Shown here: positions 1 through 7,649 of the stretch, piece after piece
Layout: the number at the start of each line of letters is the position of its first letter
Position numbering within the stretch: position 1 is the stretch's first letter
Assembly (NCBI RefSeq): GCF_016863135.1
Contig: NZ_BOOH01000040.1
Location: 1-37,926, forward strand
Length of the DNA: 37,926 bases
Source: Planobispora longispora
GTDB lineage: Bacteria; Actinomycetota; Actinomycetes; Streptosporangiales; Streptosporangiaceae
Direction of reading: 5' to 3'
Program-made: the position numbers and the translations under genes
The notes under the pieces: model-generated
What the model saw: only the letters and a program-made list of their open reading frames with translations
Told to the model about the DNA's origin: nothing
The model's database searches: none

Positions 1-240
1 ATTCACGCCGGGTACCTCTCGACGGAGGACCAGGCCAGGGCCACGGGCGCCTACCGTTCCACCAACGCCGGTTCCATCACCACCCGCACCCCCGCCCATC
101 TGGACGTCTACACCCAGGGGCTTGAGGTGCTCGACCCCGGAATCGTCCCCGTCCAGTCCTGGCGCCCGGAGTTCGAAGAGGACGCCGTCCCCGACTTCAC
201 CAAGCCCGGCATCATCGGGGTGGTCGCCAAGGCGCCGTGA
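1..240 (+). CDS. SAM-dependent methyltransferase, C-terminal fragment
   Basis: Open from the first base of the window to a TGA at 238-240, so only the last 79 residues are present. The tail has a GLEVLDPGIVPVQSWRP segment, followed by a short acidic stretch and a closing GIIGVVAKAP. That layout is typical of the C-terminus of the actinobacterial S-adenosylmethionine methyltransferase family PF04672 (formerly DUF574), whose substrates are mostly unknown. The SAM-binding part lies upstream of the window and cannot be judged. The family call comes from the tail only and is moderately secure; no substrate is proposed. The 170 bases that follow, up to the acetyltransferase, hold no further gene that I can support. 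Confidence 0.6.
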   Translation: MHAGYLSTEDQARATGAYRSTNAGSITTRTPAHLDVYTQGLEVLDPGIVPVQSWRPEFEEDAVPDFTKPGIIGVVAKAP

Positions 241-412
241 TCGTTTTGAGGGACGCCGAGACATCTCCAGCAAGTGACCGAGTCGCTCACGCATCACCTC
301 CGAGCCGCCGACTCCCCGCCTCGGTCCGGCCGGCACGATCGCGATCACGGGATTCCGAGAAAACTCCGTCCCTTTAGTGTGATCGGACCCCTTCGTGCGC
401 ACATCCGTACGC

Positions 413-991
413 ATGACCGACTTCTTCGCCGGGGACCCGCGTACCAACCGCGAGCGCATGCTCGCCGGTGACCTCTACATCGCCGACGATCCCGAGATCG
501 AGGCCGCTCTCAAGCGCGCCGCCCTCCTGGCCCACCGGTACGGCGAGCTCTACGTGACCGACCACGAGGCGGCCCGCGCCGTTCTGAAGGAGCTGCTCGG
601 CTCGGTCGCCCCGGACGTCCACATCCGGCCGCCGCTCCACGTCGACTACGGCTCCCACATCACCATCGGTGCGGGCACGTTCGCCAACTACGGCCTGACC
701 GCGCTCGACGTCGCCCCCATCACCATCGGCGACGACGTGCAGATCGGCCCGAACGTGCAGCTGCTCACCCCCACCCACCCGCTCGATCCCGTACAGCGGC
801 GCGCCAAGCTGGAGGCCGCCGCGCCGATCATGATCGGCGACAACGTCTGGCTGGGCGGCGGCGCCATCGTGCTCGCCGGGGTCACCGTCGGCGCCGACAG
901 CGTCATCGGGGCCGGCGCCGTCGTCACCAAGGACATCCCGGCCGGTGTCGTCGCCGTGGGAACGCCCGCCCGCGTGGTCCGCGACCTGTGA
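413..991 (+). CDS. Maltose/galactoside O-acetyltransferase family protein
   Basis: A 192-residue cytoplasmic acetyl-CoA:sugar O-acetyltransferase of the Maa/LacA/NodL family. Residues 1-55 form the helical N-terminal Mac domain (MTDFFAGDPRTNRERMLAG). From about residue 70 to the end, left-handed beta-helix hexapeptide repeats are visible (ITIGAGTF, ITIGDDVQIGPNVQL, IMIGDNVWLGGGAIV, VTVGADSVIGAGAVV). The catalytic histidine is expected in TPTHPLD. Full length for the family. I chose ATG 413 because homologues begin at this MTDFF-like segment; a GTG at 395 is in frame but adds non-family residues. No strong ribosome binding site precedes it, so a short or absent leader is possible (TAGTGT at 375 could be a -10). 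The natural sugar acceptor is unknown. Monocistronic. Confidence 0.88.
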   Translation: MTDFFAGDPRTNRERMLAGDLYIADDPEIEAALKRAALLAHRYGELYVTDHEAARAVLKELLGSVAPDVHIRPPLHVDYGSHITIGAGTFANYGLTALDVAPITIGDDVQIGPNVQLLTPTHPLDPVQRRAKLEAAAPIMIGDNVWLGGGAIVLAGVTVGADSVIGAGAVVTKDIPAGVVAVGTPARVVRDL

Positions 992-1138
992 CGCCGCCCG
1001 CCGCTCGAACGGGAGGCCCCGCTCAGGGATGACCGCCTGCCGCGCCCCGTCCGAGGAGCGATCGCCATGCGTCCGCTCCGCAGACTTCGATCTCCGCTCT
1101 CCCTAGACTGGTTCGTGTTTTGGAAGGGAGTGTTCACC

Positions 1139-1951
1139 TTGAGTAACACCACCGAACTCCAGGAACTCAAGTCACGGCAGCAGAAGACCTGGGCCAGCGG
1201 CGACTACAGCAAGATCGCCTGGCTCACCGTGCCCATCGGGGACGTGCTGTGCGAGGCGGTCGACCTGCGGGCGGGCGCGGCCGTCCTCGACGTGGCGACC
1301 GGCACCGGACACGTCGCGCTCGCCGCGGCGCGCCGCTTCTGCAAGGTCACCGGCATCGACTACGTGCCCGCCCTCCTCGACCGGGCCGCCCGCCGCGCCG
1401 AGGCCGAGGACCTCGACGTCGACTTCCGCGAGGCGGACGCGGAGAACCTGCCGTTCGCGGACGCGTCGTTCGACTACGTGCTCTCCTCGATCGGGGTCAT
1501 GTTCACCGCCGATCACCAGCGGGCGGCGAACGAGCTGGTCCGGGTCTGCCGGCCCGGCGGGCGCATAGGCGTGGCGAGCTGGACGCCGGCGGGCTTCATC
1601 GGCGAGCTGCTCCGGGCGGTGAGCAGCCACGCGCCCCCGCCGCCGGCGGCCCGGCCGCCGACCCGCTGGGGCGAGGAGGGCACGATGCGCGAGCTGTTCG
1701 GCGACAGCGTCTCCGCCCTGACGTTCGTCACGGCGGCGGCGACCCAGCGTTTCCCCTCACCGGAGCACTTCGCCGACTTCTTCCTGGCCCACTACGGCCC
1801 GACGCTCAAGGCGGCCGAGCGGCTCGACGACGCCGGGCGGCGGGCCTTCCGCGACGACCTGGTCGCCATCGCCGCCAAGTCGAACCGCGTCACGGACGGC
1901 ACCCTCGTCAGCGACTGGGAGTACCGGATCGCCGTCGCGACCCGGGCCTGA
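1139..1951 (+). CDS. Class I SAM-dependent methyltransferase (UbiE-like)
   Basis: A 270-residue methyltransferase with a Rossmann SAM-binding core. Motif I is VLDVATGTGHVAL near residue 50, followed by an acidic motif II (VTGIDYVPALLDRA), the ENLPFADASFDYVLS motif and a post-motif RVCRPGGRIGVASW. This pattern is that of Methyltransf_11/UbiE-type small-molecule methyltransferases; the acceptor cannot be deduced. I chose the TTG at 1139 because GGAAGGGAG (1121-1129) lies at proper ribosome-binding distance. The in-frame ATG at 1067 would add a basic, non-homologous stretch. It stands alone, with about 150 bases of non-coding DNA before it and a 138-base gap after it. Cytoplasmic, no signal peptide. 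Confidence 0.88.
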   Translation: MSNTTELQELKSRQQKTWASGDYSKIAWLTVPIGDVLCEAVDLRAGAAVLDVATGTGHVALAAARRFCKVTGIDYVPALLDRAARRAEAEDLDVDFREADAENLPFADASFDYVLSSIGVMFTADHQRAANELVRVCRPGGRIGVASWTPAGFIGELLRAVSSHAPPPPAARPPTRWGEEGTMRELFGDSVSALTFVTAAATQRFPSPEHFADFFLAHYGPTLKAAERLDDAGRRAFRDDLVAIAAKSNRVTDGTLVSDWEYRIAVATRA

Positions 1952-2089
1952 CCCTCCCCGCCCCGGTCCGGGCTCACGACCCTCCGGACACAACCTCTCC
2001 CATGACCGTGAAAGTGGATCGACGTATCGGGTGATACAGGATGACCGCCGATCCGCTCTCGAGAGGTTGCACATGACGGGGAGACCATC

Positions 2090-2743
2090 GTGACCGCGAT
2101 GTCCTGGGCCGCGCGGCCGGTGGAGGACACTCCGCCGGCCGTGACGGAGGCCCGCGGCGTCCGGCCGTCCCTCGCGGAATCCCGGGGAGCGCGATCGTCC
2201 TTCGACGATCCCGAGTCGTTCGGCGCGGTCTTCGACACGCACTTCGCGGAGATCCACCGGTATGTCGCCCAGCGGCTCGGCGCCGACCACGCCGAGGACG
2301 TCGTCGCCGAGACGTTCCTCGCCGCGTTCCGCAAGCGGGCGCGCTACGACCCGTCCCGCGCCACCGTGCGGGCGTGGCTGTACGGCATCGCCACCAACCT
2401 CATCGGCAAGCACCGCCGCCTGGAAGTGCGCACGCTGCGCGCGCTCGGCCGCCACGGCCCGGAGGCCGACGCCCCCGGGCACGAGGAGCGCGTCGCCGTG
2501 CGGGTCAGCGCGGAGAGCCTGCGCCCGGACCTGGCGGCGGCCCTGGCCGGGCTCGACCGGCGGGACCGGGACGTGGTGCTGCTCGTCGCCCTGGCCGGGC
2601 TGAGCCACGAGGAGATCTCCACCGCCCTGGGCATCCCGTACGGGACCGTCGGCTCCCGGCTGAGCCGGGCCAGGAAGAAGCTGCGCGTCGCGCTCGGCGG
2701 CGTCAACCCCATGCTCGACCCCGAGGAGGCCGGCCGTGGATGA
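2090..2743 (+). CDS. RNA polymerase sigma factor, sigma-70 family (ECF-type)
   Basis: A 217-residue sigma factor with only regions 2 and 4. Region 2 covers about residues 43-108, with the -10-recognition/melting segment DVVAETFLAAFRKRARYD followed by RAWLYGIATNLIGKHRR. Region 4 covers about residues 145-200 and ends in the helix-turn-helix LSHEEISTALGIPYGTVGSRL and SRARKKLRVAL. An approximately 40-residue low-complexity N-terminal extension precedes region 2. GTG 2090 has GGGGAGA upstream. The downstream membrane protein overlaps it by 8 bases (its GTG is at 2736), so the two are translationally coupled. That partner is probably a regulator or an effector of this sigma factor, by analogy with many actinobacterial sigma/CU044_5270 pairs; no zinc-binding anti-sigma domain is visible. 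Confidence 0.9.
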   Translation: MTAMSWAARPVEDTPPAVTEARGVRPSLAESRGARSSFDDPESFGAVFDTHFAEIHRYVAQRLGADHAEDVVAETFLAAFRKRARYDPSRATVRAWLYGIATNLIGKHRRLEVRTLRALGRHGPEADAPGHEERVAVRVSAESLRPDLAAALAGLDRRDRDVVLLVALAGLSHEEISTALGIPYGTVGSRLSRARKKLRVALGGVNPMLDPEEAGRG

Positions 2744-4004
2744 GCTGCGGGCGATCCGGGAGCTGTACGGCGAGCCGCAGGCCGACCCGTTCCTGGCGGC
2801 CAGGGTCCGGAGACGGCTGGAGGGCGGTTCCCGGCGACGGCGGAGGCTGCCGTGGACGGCGGCCCTGGCGGGTCTCGCCGCCGCCACCGCGGCGGCCACG
2901 GTGATCGTGGTCCCGGGGGTGACCGGGCTCGGGCGGGGGCCGGACACGGCCGCGCGGCCCCCGGGGGCGTCCGGGCTCCCCGGTCTGTCCGGGCAGACGG
3001 GGGCGCCCGGACAGACCGGGGAGCCCGGACAGACCGGGGAGCCGAGCCGGGGGGCCACGACGCTCGCCGGCCGGTCCATCCTGCTGGCGGCGGCGAGCAC
3101 GGCGGCCTCGGAGCCCGCGTCGGCGGGTTCCTACTGGCGGGTCAGGAAGCTCTACCGGCAGACGCATCCGGAGCGGCTCGGGCGGGGCGGGAACCGCTAC
3201 TGGGTGGTGGAGTCGCGACTCACCGAGCAGTGGGTCGCCAGGGACGGCAGGGTCTGGTCCGGTTCCCGGACGCTGGGGGTGTATCCGGCGAGCGCTGCCG
3301 ACGAGGACGCCTGGCGGCGTGACGGCTCCCCCGCCGAGTGGTCGAGCCAGGGACGCGTGCTGTCCACCTCACCCGAGAAGGGACAGATCAGGGAGGCGAC
3401 GGGCAAGGTGCCGTTCAGCATGGCCGGCCGGGAGATGACCATGGAGGAGATCCAGGGCCTCCCGGCCGATCCCGCCGCGCTGAAGGAGTGGGTGAGCGCG
3501 GCCGTACGGGAGGCAGGGGCGGCGGAGATCACGCTGACGGCCACCGCCGAGCCCACCGCCGAGCCCGCCGGCGGAACGGCGGAGAACACCCCCGGACCGA
3601 CCGGCGGAACGGCGGAGAACACTCCCGGCGGTTCCCCGGGACCGGACGACGGCCTCATCGCCGACGCGCTCAGCGGCCTGCTGTGGAGCAAGCCGTCACC
3701 GCCCGCCGTGCGGGCCGCCGCCTACCGGGCTCTCGCGGAGCTGCCGAACGTCCGCTATCTGGGAGAGTCCACGGACGAGCGGGGGCGCACGGGCGCCGTG
3801 TTCTCCTTCACGACGCCCTTCGCGGCGTCCTCCGCGACGCAGGACGCCGCCGTCCAGCGGACGTTGATCATCGATCCCGGCACCTCCCAGGTGCTCTCCT
3901 CGACCACCACCGGCCTGCCGGGGGTCAAGGGCGAGCAGGTCGAAGTGGTGCTCGAAGCGGGCTGGACGGACGACGAGCCGTCCCCTCCCGGGCCTCTCCG
4001 GTGA
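2736..4004 (+). CDS. CU044_5270 family membrane-anchored protein with collagen-like repeat
   Basis: A 422-residue protein of the actinobacterial CU044_5270 family, coupled to the sigma factor by an 8-base overlap. Residues 1-40 are a charged cytoplasmic head (MDELRAIRELYGEP start, then RRRR). One membrane segment follows (about 44-64, LAGLAAATAAATVIVV), and the rest should be outside the cell. Directly after the membrane helix is a short collagen-like Gly-X-Y run (GLPGLSGQTGAPGQTGEPG and a further repeat, DNA about 2973-3045). A second imperfect tandem element, GGTAENTPG, occurs twice near residues 280-300. The role is unknown; family members usually follow a two-domain sigma factor, and this could be its membrane-bound modulator. 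The DNA repeats could change length by slippage. Confidence 0.82.
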   Translation: MDELRAIRELYGEPQADPFLAARVRRRLEGGSRRRRRLPWTAALAGLAAATAAATVIVVPGVTGLGRGPDTAARPPGASGLPGLSGQTGAPGQTGEPGQTGEPSRGATTLAGRSILLAAASTAASEPASAGSYWRVRKLYRQTHPERLGRGGNRYWVVESRLTEQWVARDGRVWSGSRTLGVYPASAADEDAWRRDGSPAEWSSQGRVLSTSPEKGQIREATGKVPFSMAGREMTMEEIQGLPADPAALKEWVSAAVREAGAAEITLTATAEPTAEPAGGTAENTPGPTGGTAENTPGGSPGPDDGLIADALSGLLWSKPSPPAVRAAAYRALAELPNVRYLGESTDERGRTGAVFSFTTPFAASSATQDAAVQRTLIIDPGTSQVLSSTTTGLPGVKGEQVEVVLEAGWTDDEPSPPGPLR

Positions 4005-4010
4005 GCTGAC

Positions 4011-4038
4011 CGCGGCCGGGCCCCGCGGCCCGGCCGCG
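4011..4038 (+). terminator. Hairpin terminator after the sigma/CU044_5270 operon
   Basis: Perfect 12-bp stem CGCGGCCGGGCC / GGCCCGGCCGCG with loop ccgc, starting 7 bases after the stop codon. No U-tract, as is common for actinobacterial terminators. Confidence 0.7.
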
Positions 4039-4039
4039 C

Positions 4040-4140
4040 ATCCCTTCCTCCGATCTCCCTGAACCGGTCCCTCTTCATCCGGTATCTCCACCGGCCTCCC
4101 TTCCTCCGGTCTCCTGCACCGGCTGCCTTCATCCGGTCCG
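4040..4140. repeat. Degenerate 27-28 bp intergenic tandem repeat
   Basis: About 3.5 diverged copies of a unit resembling CTTCCTCCGGTCTCC followed by a few bases and ACCGG. They lie between the terminator and the heparinase promoter region. Each copy carries CCGG-containing half-sites (tccggt, accggc). No coding potential is seen. Confidence 0.5.
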
Positions 4141-4173
4141 CGGACGCCCGGGGGCCGTCCGCGCCCTTGATTG

Positions 4174-4189
4174 GAGCAAGCGCTTGCTC
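4174..4189. promoter_or_regulatory. LacI-family-like operator over the heparinase start
   Basis: A perfect 16-bp palindrome, GAGCAAGCGCTTGCTC, centred on CG, the classic form of a LacI/GalR-family operator. It contains part of the ribosome binding site (GGAG 4173-4176) and the TTG start codon (4184) of the heparinase-like gene. A repressor bound here would block transcription of the gene. No LacI-family gene lies in the window. Confidence 0.6.
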
Positions 4190-5866
4190 AGAAACATCGT
4201 GTCCGCGCTCGGCCTGGCGCCGCGCCGACCCGCCGTACCGGCCCGCGTGACCGGTCACGGCTCGGCCCGCACCACCGGCGGCGGCCCGGCCCGCATGACC
4301 GGGGACGGTCCGGCCGTCTGCGTGGCCGGGCATTTCCCCGAGGTCAAGGTGCCGGAGGTCATGCGAGGCCGGGTCACGTTCGTCGGCCTGCCTCCCGTCG
4401 ATCTGGGCACCTCGGGCATCGACTGGCGCCTCGACCCGCACCGCAACCGCTCGTGGGCGCTGAACCTGCACGCGCTGCGCTGGATGGGACGGCTGGTCGT
4501 GGAGTACGAGCGCTCGGGGGAACGGCGGTACCTCGACCGCGCCGCCGCCGTCGCCGAGGACTGGGCCCGGAAGAACCCCCGGGGCGGGAACGGCGTCAGC
4601 CCCTGGGCCTGGGCCGAGCATCCGGTCGCGCTGCGCGCGCCGGCCCTGGTCTGCCTCAGCGCGCACGTGACGGACCGCTGGCTCCGCGAGAGCCTCGTCA
4701 CGCACGGCGAGATCCTGGCCGACCCCGCCGGTTACCGGCAGGGACACAACCACGGCCTGGACCAGGACATCGCGCTGCTGCTGGTCGGCGCCCGCCTCGG
4801 CCACGACGAGTGGCGGGACCTGGCGCTGCGGCGGATGACCGCCTCGGCGGAGATCGCCATCGACGCGCAGGGCGTGCTGCACGAGCAGGCCCCCCGGTAC
4901 GGCGTCTACGTGCACCGGCGGCTGGGCGTGGCGCTGGAGGCGATCGAGCGCTGCGGGGCCGAGGTCCCCGCGGGCCTCGCCGCCCGGCGCCGCTCGCTGG
5001 AGACCTACGTCAGCCACGCCGTCCAGCCCGACGGCCGCCTGGTGCCGATCGGCGACAGCCCGGCCGGCATGCGCCCGGCGGGTTTCGCGCACGAGGAGGC
5101 CACGGTCGGGGTCTTCGACGGCGGCTACGTGTTCGGCAGGACCGCCTGGGACGATCCGGGCGCGGCCCACTACTCGATCAGGTTCGGCCCCGGGCGCAGG
5201 CTCCACGGTCACGAGGACCACCTGGGCGTCACCTACCACGCCCAGGGGCGGGACATCCTGGTGGAGGCGGGCTTCCACTCCTACGAGCGCACGCCGTACC
5301 GGAAGTGGACCTCCTCCCCCGAGGCGCACAACGTCCCCGTCGTGGTGGGCGCGGACTTCCGGGAGGGTACGGCGACGCGCCTGGTGGGCTCGTCCGTCGC
5401 CCCGGCCCGGCAGTCCTTCCGGTTCACCGACGACGCCTACGGGGTCAGCCGCGTCCGTTCGGTGCTGGTCAACCACGGCGCCGACCTGATGGCCGTGCTG
5501 GACGCGGTTCCGGCCGGGTCGGCGCTGCGCAGCCTGTGGCACTTCGATCCGGCGCTCACCGTGGTCTCCCGGGAGGAGGGGCGGGTGGTGCTGGCCGACG
5601 GGGACTGGCGGGTGACGCTGGTCCAGCTCGCGGCGCCGTCGTGCCGCCCGCTCGGCGGCCAGGCCGTACGGCCCGGCGTGATCTCGACCGGCTACCTCAA
5701 GACGGCGGAGGCCGTGACGGTGCTCTCTCCGGCGGCGCGGGCCGTACTGACCCTGATCGTGCCCGGGACCGCGGACCCGGAGGTCGCCTTCTCCGAGCGG
5801 AACGGCGAGGTGACCGTCCGCACCCCCGGCGGCCCCGTCTCCTTCCCGCCCTCGCTCGGCCTGTAG
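4184..5866 (+). CDS. Heparinase II/III family polysaccharide lyase-like protein
   Basis: A 560-residue protein with the two-part architecture of heparinase II/III and alginate-lyase-like enzymes. Residues 60-300 form a helical toroid (NRSWALNLHALRWMGRLVVEYE, NPRGGNGVSPWAWAEHPVALR, GHNHGLDQDIALL). The C-terminal beta-sandwich runs from about residue 305 (FDGGYVFGRTAWDDPGAAHY, then GHEDHLGVTYHAQGRDILVE). The conserved GHNHGLDQ and HGHEDHLG segments carry histidines expected at the active site. These enzymes cleave uronic-acid-containing polysaccharides by beta-elimination, but the substrate here is unknown. No signal peptide is evident, so it may act inside the cell on imported or nascent polymer. 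TTG 4184 is preceded by GGAG at good spacing; the 16-bp LacI-type palindrome over the start suggests sugar-responsive repression. Confidence 0.85.
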   Translation: MLRNIVSALGLAPRRPAVPARVTGHGSARTTGGGPARMTGDGPAVCVAGHFPEVKVPEVMRGRVTFVGLPPVDLGTSGIDWRLDPHRNRSWALNLHALRWMGRLVVEYERSGERRYLDRAAAVAEDWARKNPRGGNGVSPWAWAEHPVALRAPALVCLSAHVTDRWLRESLVTHGEILADPAGYRQGHNHGLDQDIALLLVGARLGHDEWRDLALRRMTASAEIAIDAQGVLHEQAPRYGVYVHRRLGVALEAIERCGAEVPAGLAARRRSLETYVSHAVQPDGRLVPIGDSPAGMRPAGFAHEEATVGVFDGGYVFGRTAWDDPGAAHYSIRFGPGRRLHGHEDHLGVTYHAQGRDILVEAGFHSYERTPYRKWTSSPEAHNVPVVVGADFREGTATRLVGSSVAPARQSFRFTDDAYGVSRVRSVLVNHGADLMAVLDAVPAGSALRSLWHFDPALTVVSREEGRVVLADGDWRVTLVQLAAPSCRPLGGQAVRPGVISTGYLKTAEAVTVLSPAARAVLTLIVPGTADPEVAFSERNGEVTVRTPGGPVSFPPSLGL

Positions 5867-5894
5867 ATCACGGCGACGCCCCGGCGGCGCGAGA

Positions 5895-5910
5895 TGAGTA
5901 CGCGTACTCA
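5895..5910. promoter_or_regulatory. 16-bp palindrome upstream of a membrane protein
   Basis: Perfect palindrome TGAGTACGCGTACTCA, with an extra half-site (GTACTC) about 10 bases further on. It lies 58 bases before the membrane-protein start, in a locally AT-richer stretch. A transcription-factor operator is likely; the regulator is unknown. Confidence 0.55.
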
Positions 5911-5967
5911 GCCGGAACCGGGTACTCGCGATCCTGTTCATACACTTTCGTGCCTGATTATTCACAT

Positions 5968-6849
5968 ATGAGAACAATGACGTCCTGGGCCGTCGCCGGC
6001 CGGGGCGCCCTGATCGGCACGGTCGTCGGGGCCGTGGAGGGTGTGATCTGGTGGCACGCCGAGGGCATCGCCATCATCCACCTGTTCCTGATGCTGCTCG
6101 TGCCCGTGCCGCTGAGCGCGATGCTGGCCGCGGGCCTCCGGCCGCCCCGGTGGTGGGCGACCGCGCTGGCCGGGCCGCTCGTCTTCGCGCTCCTGGTCCA
6201 GACCCTGAACGCCCTCCTTCCCAGCCACTCCCCTCCCGAGCTGCCCAAGGCGTTCTACGCCCTCCCGTTCGTCCTCGCCGGGACCGTCGGCTACGCGGCG
6301 GTGGCCTGGATCGCCGCCGGCCGCCGGACGTGGCGGCCGAGGATCGCGGTGGCCGCGGCGCTGTCCGTCCTCGTCGCCGTCATCCTGCAGGGGCGGGCCG
6401 CGATCGCCGACTGGCACGAGGAGCGGGCGATAGCGGGCCTGGGCCTCACCCTCCTCGGCCTCGACGCGCACGCCTACCAGGCCAACTGGTCCGCCGTCTG
6501 GCGGGATCTCGACGAGGGGGACGTCCCCGACGCGCTCAACATGGAGTACGAGCCTCGCGGCGTCGCCGGAACCGCCGACGTCAGGCTCGTCGGCGTCATG
6601 CTCGTCCCCGCCTCCTGGGGCAGCGCGCAGGACCTGTGCGCGCGGCCGTCCGTCACGCAATCCCGGCAGACCTGCCGTCCGCTCCCCGGGAACCGCTGGC
6701 TGCGCGCCGACGAGCACAGGCAGTTCTCCGTGACCGCCCAGCGGGAGGACACCCTGATCGAGGTCAGCGCCCCGTCCGAGGCCGAGGCGCTCACGGTCCT
6801 CGCCGATCTTCGCCCGGTGACCGCGGAGACCGTGGCGGGCTACCGCTGA
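5968..6849 (+). CDS. Membrane protein of unknown function
   Basis: A 293-residue protein I do not recognise. Four hydrophobic segments span the first half: about 9-25 (GALIGTVVGAVEGVIWW), 30-50 (IAIIHLFLMLLVPVPLS), 60-78 and 95-113, with another possible helix at IAVAAALSVLVAVILQG. The C-terminal 140 residues are soluble and contain two cysteines close together (DLCARPSVTQSRQTC) that could form a disulfide if outside the cell. I chose ATG 5968; GTG 5950 is also in frame. The much longer open frame extending upstream through the heparinase gene is a shadow of that gene. A 16-bp palindrome lies 58 bases upstream. Monocistronic; nothing links it firmly to the heparinase. Confidence 0.7.
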   Translation: MRTMTSWAVAGRGALIGTVVGAVEGVIWWHAEGIAIIHLFLMLLVPVPLSAMLAAGLRPPRWWATALAGPLVFALLVQTLNALLPSHSPPELPKAFYALPFVLAGTVGYAAVAWIAAGRRTWRPRIAVAAALSVLVAVILQGRAAIADWHEERAIAGLGLTLLGLDAHAYQANWSAVWRDLDEGDVPDALNMEYEPRGVAGTADVRLVGVMLVPASWGSAQDLCARPSVTQSRQTCRPLPGNRWLRADEHRQFSVTAQREDTLIEVSAPSEAEALTVLADLRPVTAETVAGYR

Positions 6850-6891
6850 CCGCCGACACTCCGGACATATCGCAATAATCGGATGTGGCGT

Positions 6892-6922
6892 GTCACGGCA
6901 TGATCTAGTCTCATGCCGTGAC
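6892..6922 (+). promoter_or_regulatory. 12-bp inverted repeat spanning the promoter and start codon
   Basis: GTCACGGCATGA and its exact reverse complement TCATGCCGTGAC, separated by 7 bases (TCTAGTC). The second arm contains the GTG start codon (6918) of the next gene. The spacer plus first base of arm two gives TAGTCT (6906-6911), a good -10 placed 6-7 bases before GTG, so the mRNA is probably leaderless. A DNA operator (possibly autoregulatory) fits best; an RNA hairpin would require transcription from further upstream. Confidence 0.65.
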
Positions 6923-7649
6923 CAAGCTCAACCAGATCCTCGCCGTGGAGAAGGGCGTCAAATCCGACGTCCAGCGCAAGGTGACCGACGCGTATCACAC
7001 GATTCAGAAGACGCCCCTGCTGTCCGGAATCGCGCGGTCCTACCAGCCGATCGACGACGAGGGCGAGCAGCTCCCGCCCGAGTCGACCAGGGTCCAGGTC
7101 CAGGTCGAGGCCGTTCTCAAGGACGTCAGCACCACCCTGTCCCGGCTGTTCGACGTCACCGCGACGAAGGACTGGGCGAACTGCACGGCCAAGGCCGACG
7201 TCACGGTCGACGGGACCGTCCTGCTGTCCGGCGTGCCGGTGACGTACCTGCTGTTCCTGGAGAAGCAGCTCGTCGACCTGCACACGTTCGTCTCCAAGCT
7301 GCCGACGCTCGACCCGTCCGAGGCCTGGACGCTGGACGAGAACACCGACTCCTGGCGCACCGAGCCGGTCAAGACGACCCGCACCAAGAAGGTCCCCCGC
7401 AACCACGTGCTGGCCGAGGCGACCGACAAGCACCCCGCGCAGGTGCAGGTCTACAACGAAGACGTCGTCGTCGGCTACTGGACCAAGGTGTCGTTCTCGG
7501 GAGCGCTGCCGCAGCGGCGCGTCAACGAACTCCTGACCAGGGTGCAGAAGCTGCAGGACGCGGTGAAGTACGCCCGTGAGGAGGCCAACGGCATCGAGGT
7601 CACCGATCGCCGGATCGGTGAGGCCGTGTTCGGCTACCTGTTCGGGTAG
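6918..7649 (+). CDS. Conserved protein of unknown function next to tRNA-like RNAs
   Basis: A 243-residue soluble protein with no signal peptide or membrane segment. From memory it resembles an actinobacterial and phage family annotated as DUF7873; I cannot verify that. It has a helical N-terminus (LNQILAVEKGVKSDVQRKVTDAYH) and a central beta-rich part. A basic patch, KTTRTKKVPRNH, lies near residue 155, and a helical C-terminus (RRVNELLTRVQKLQDAVKYARE) ends in GEAVFGYLFG. No catalytic motif is evident. The GTG start lies in the second arm of a 12-bp inverted repeat and is probably leaderless. Its stop codon sits in the loop of a hairpin. Within 40 bases begin two tandem tRNA-like RNAs and then a shared terminator, with no obvious promoter between. 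RNA binding or handling is therefore a reasonable hypothesis, not a demonstrated function. Confidence 0.8.
   Translation: MTKLNQILAVEKGVKSDVQRKVTDAYHTIQKTPLLSGIARSYQPIDDEGEQLPPESTRVQVQVEAVLKDVSTTLSRLFDVTATKDWANCTAKADVTVDGTVLLSGVPVTYLLFLEKQLVDLHTFVSKLPTLDPSEAWTLDENTDSWRTEPVKTTRTKKVPRNHVLAEATDKHPAQVQVYNEDVVVGYWTKVSFSGALPQRRVNELLTRVQKLQDAVKYAREEANGIEVTDRRIGEAVFGYLFG

Noticed and set aside
1989-2069. Inverted repeat CAACCTCTC ... GAGAGGTTG before the sigma gene
   Set aside because: Arms are 9 bp but about 62 bases apart, with no further support as operator or terminator; could be chance.
3755-5977. 740-codon minus-strand open frame
   Set aside because: Antisense of the heparinase-like gene and the CU044_5270-type gene; Arg/Gly/His-rich shadow typical of GC-rich DNA.
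4171-6849. 892-codon plus-strand frame covering the heparinase gene and the membrane protein
   Set aside because: The first 590 codons are an out-of-frame reading of the heparinase-like gene; only the part after 5968 has membrane-protein character.
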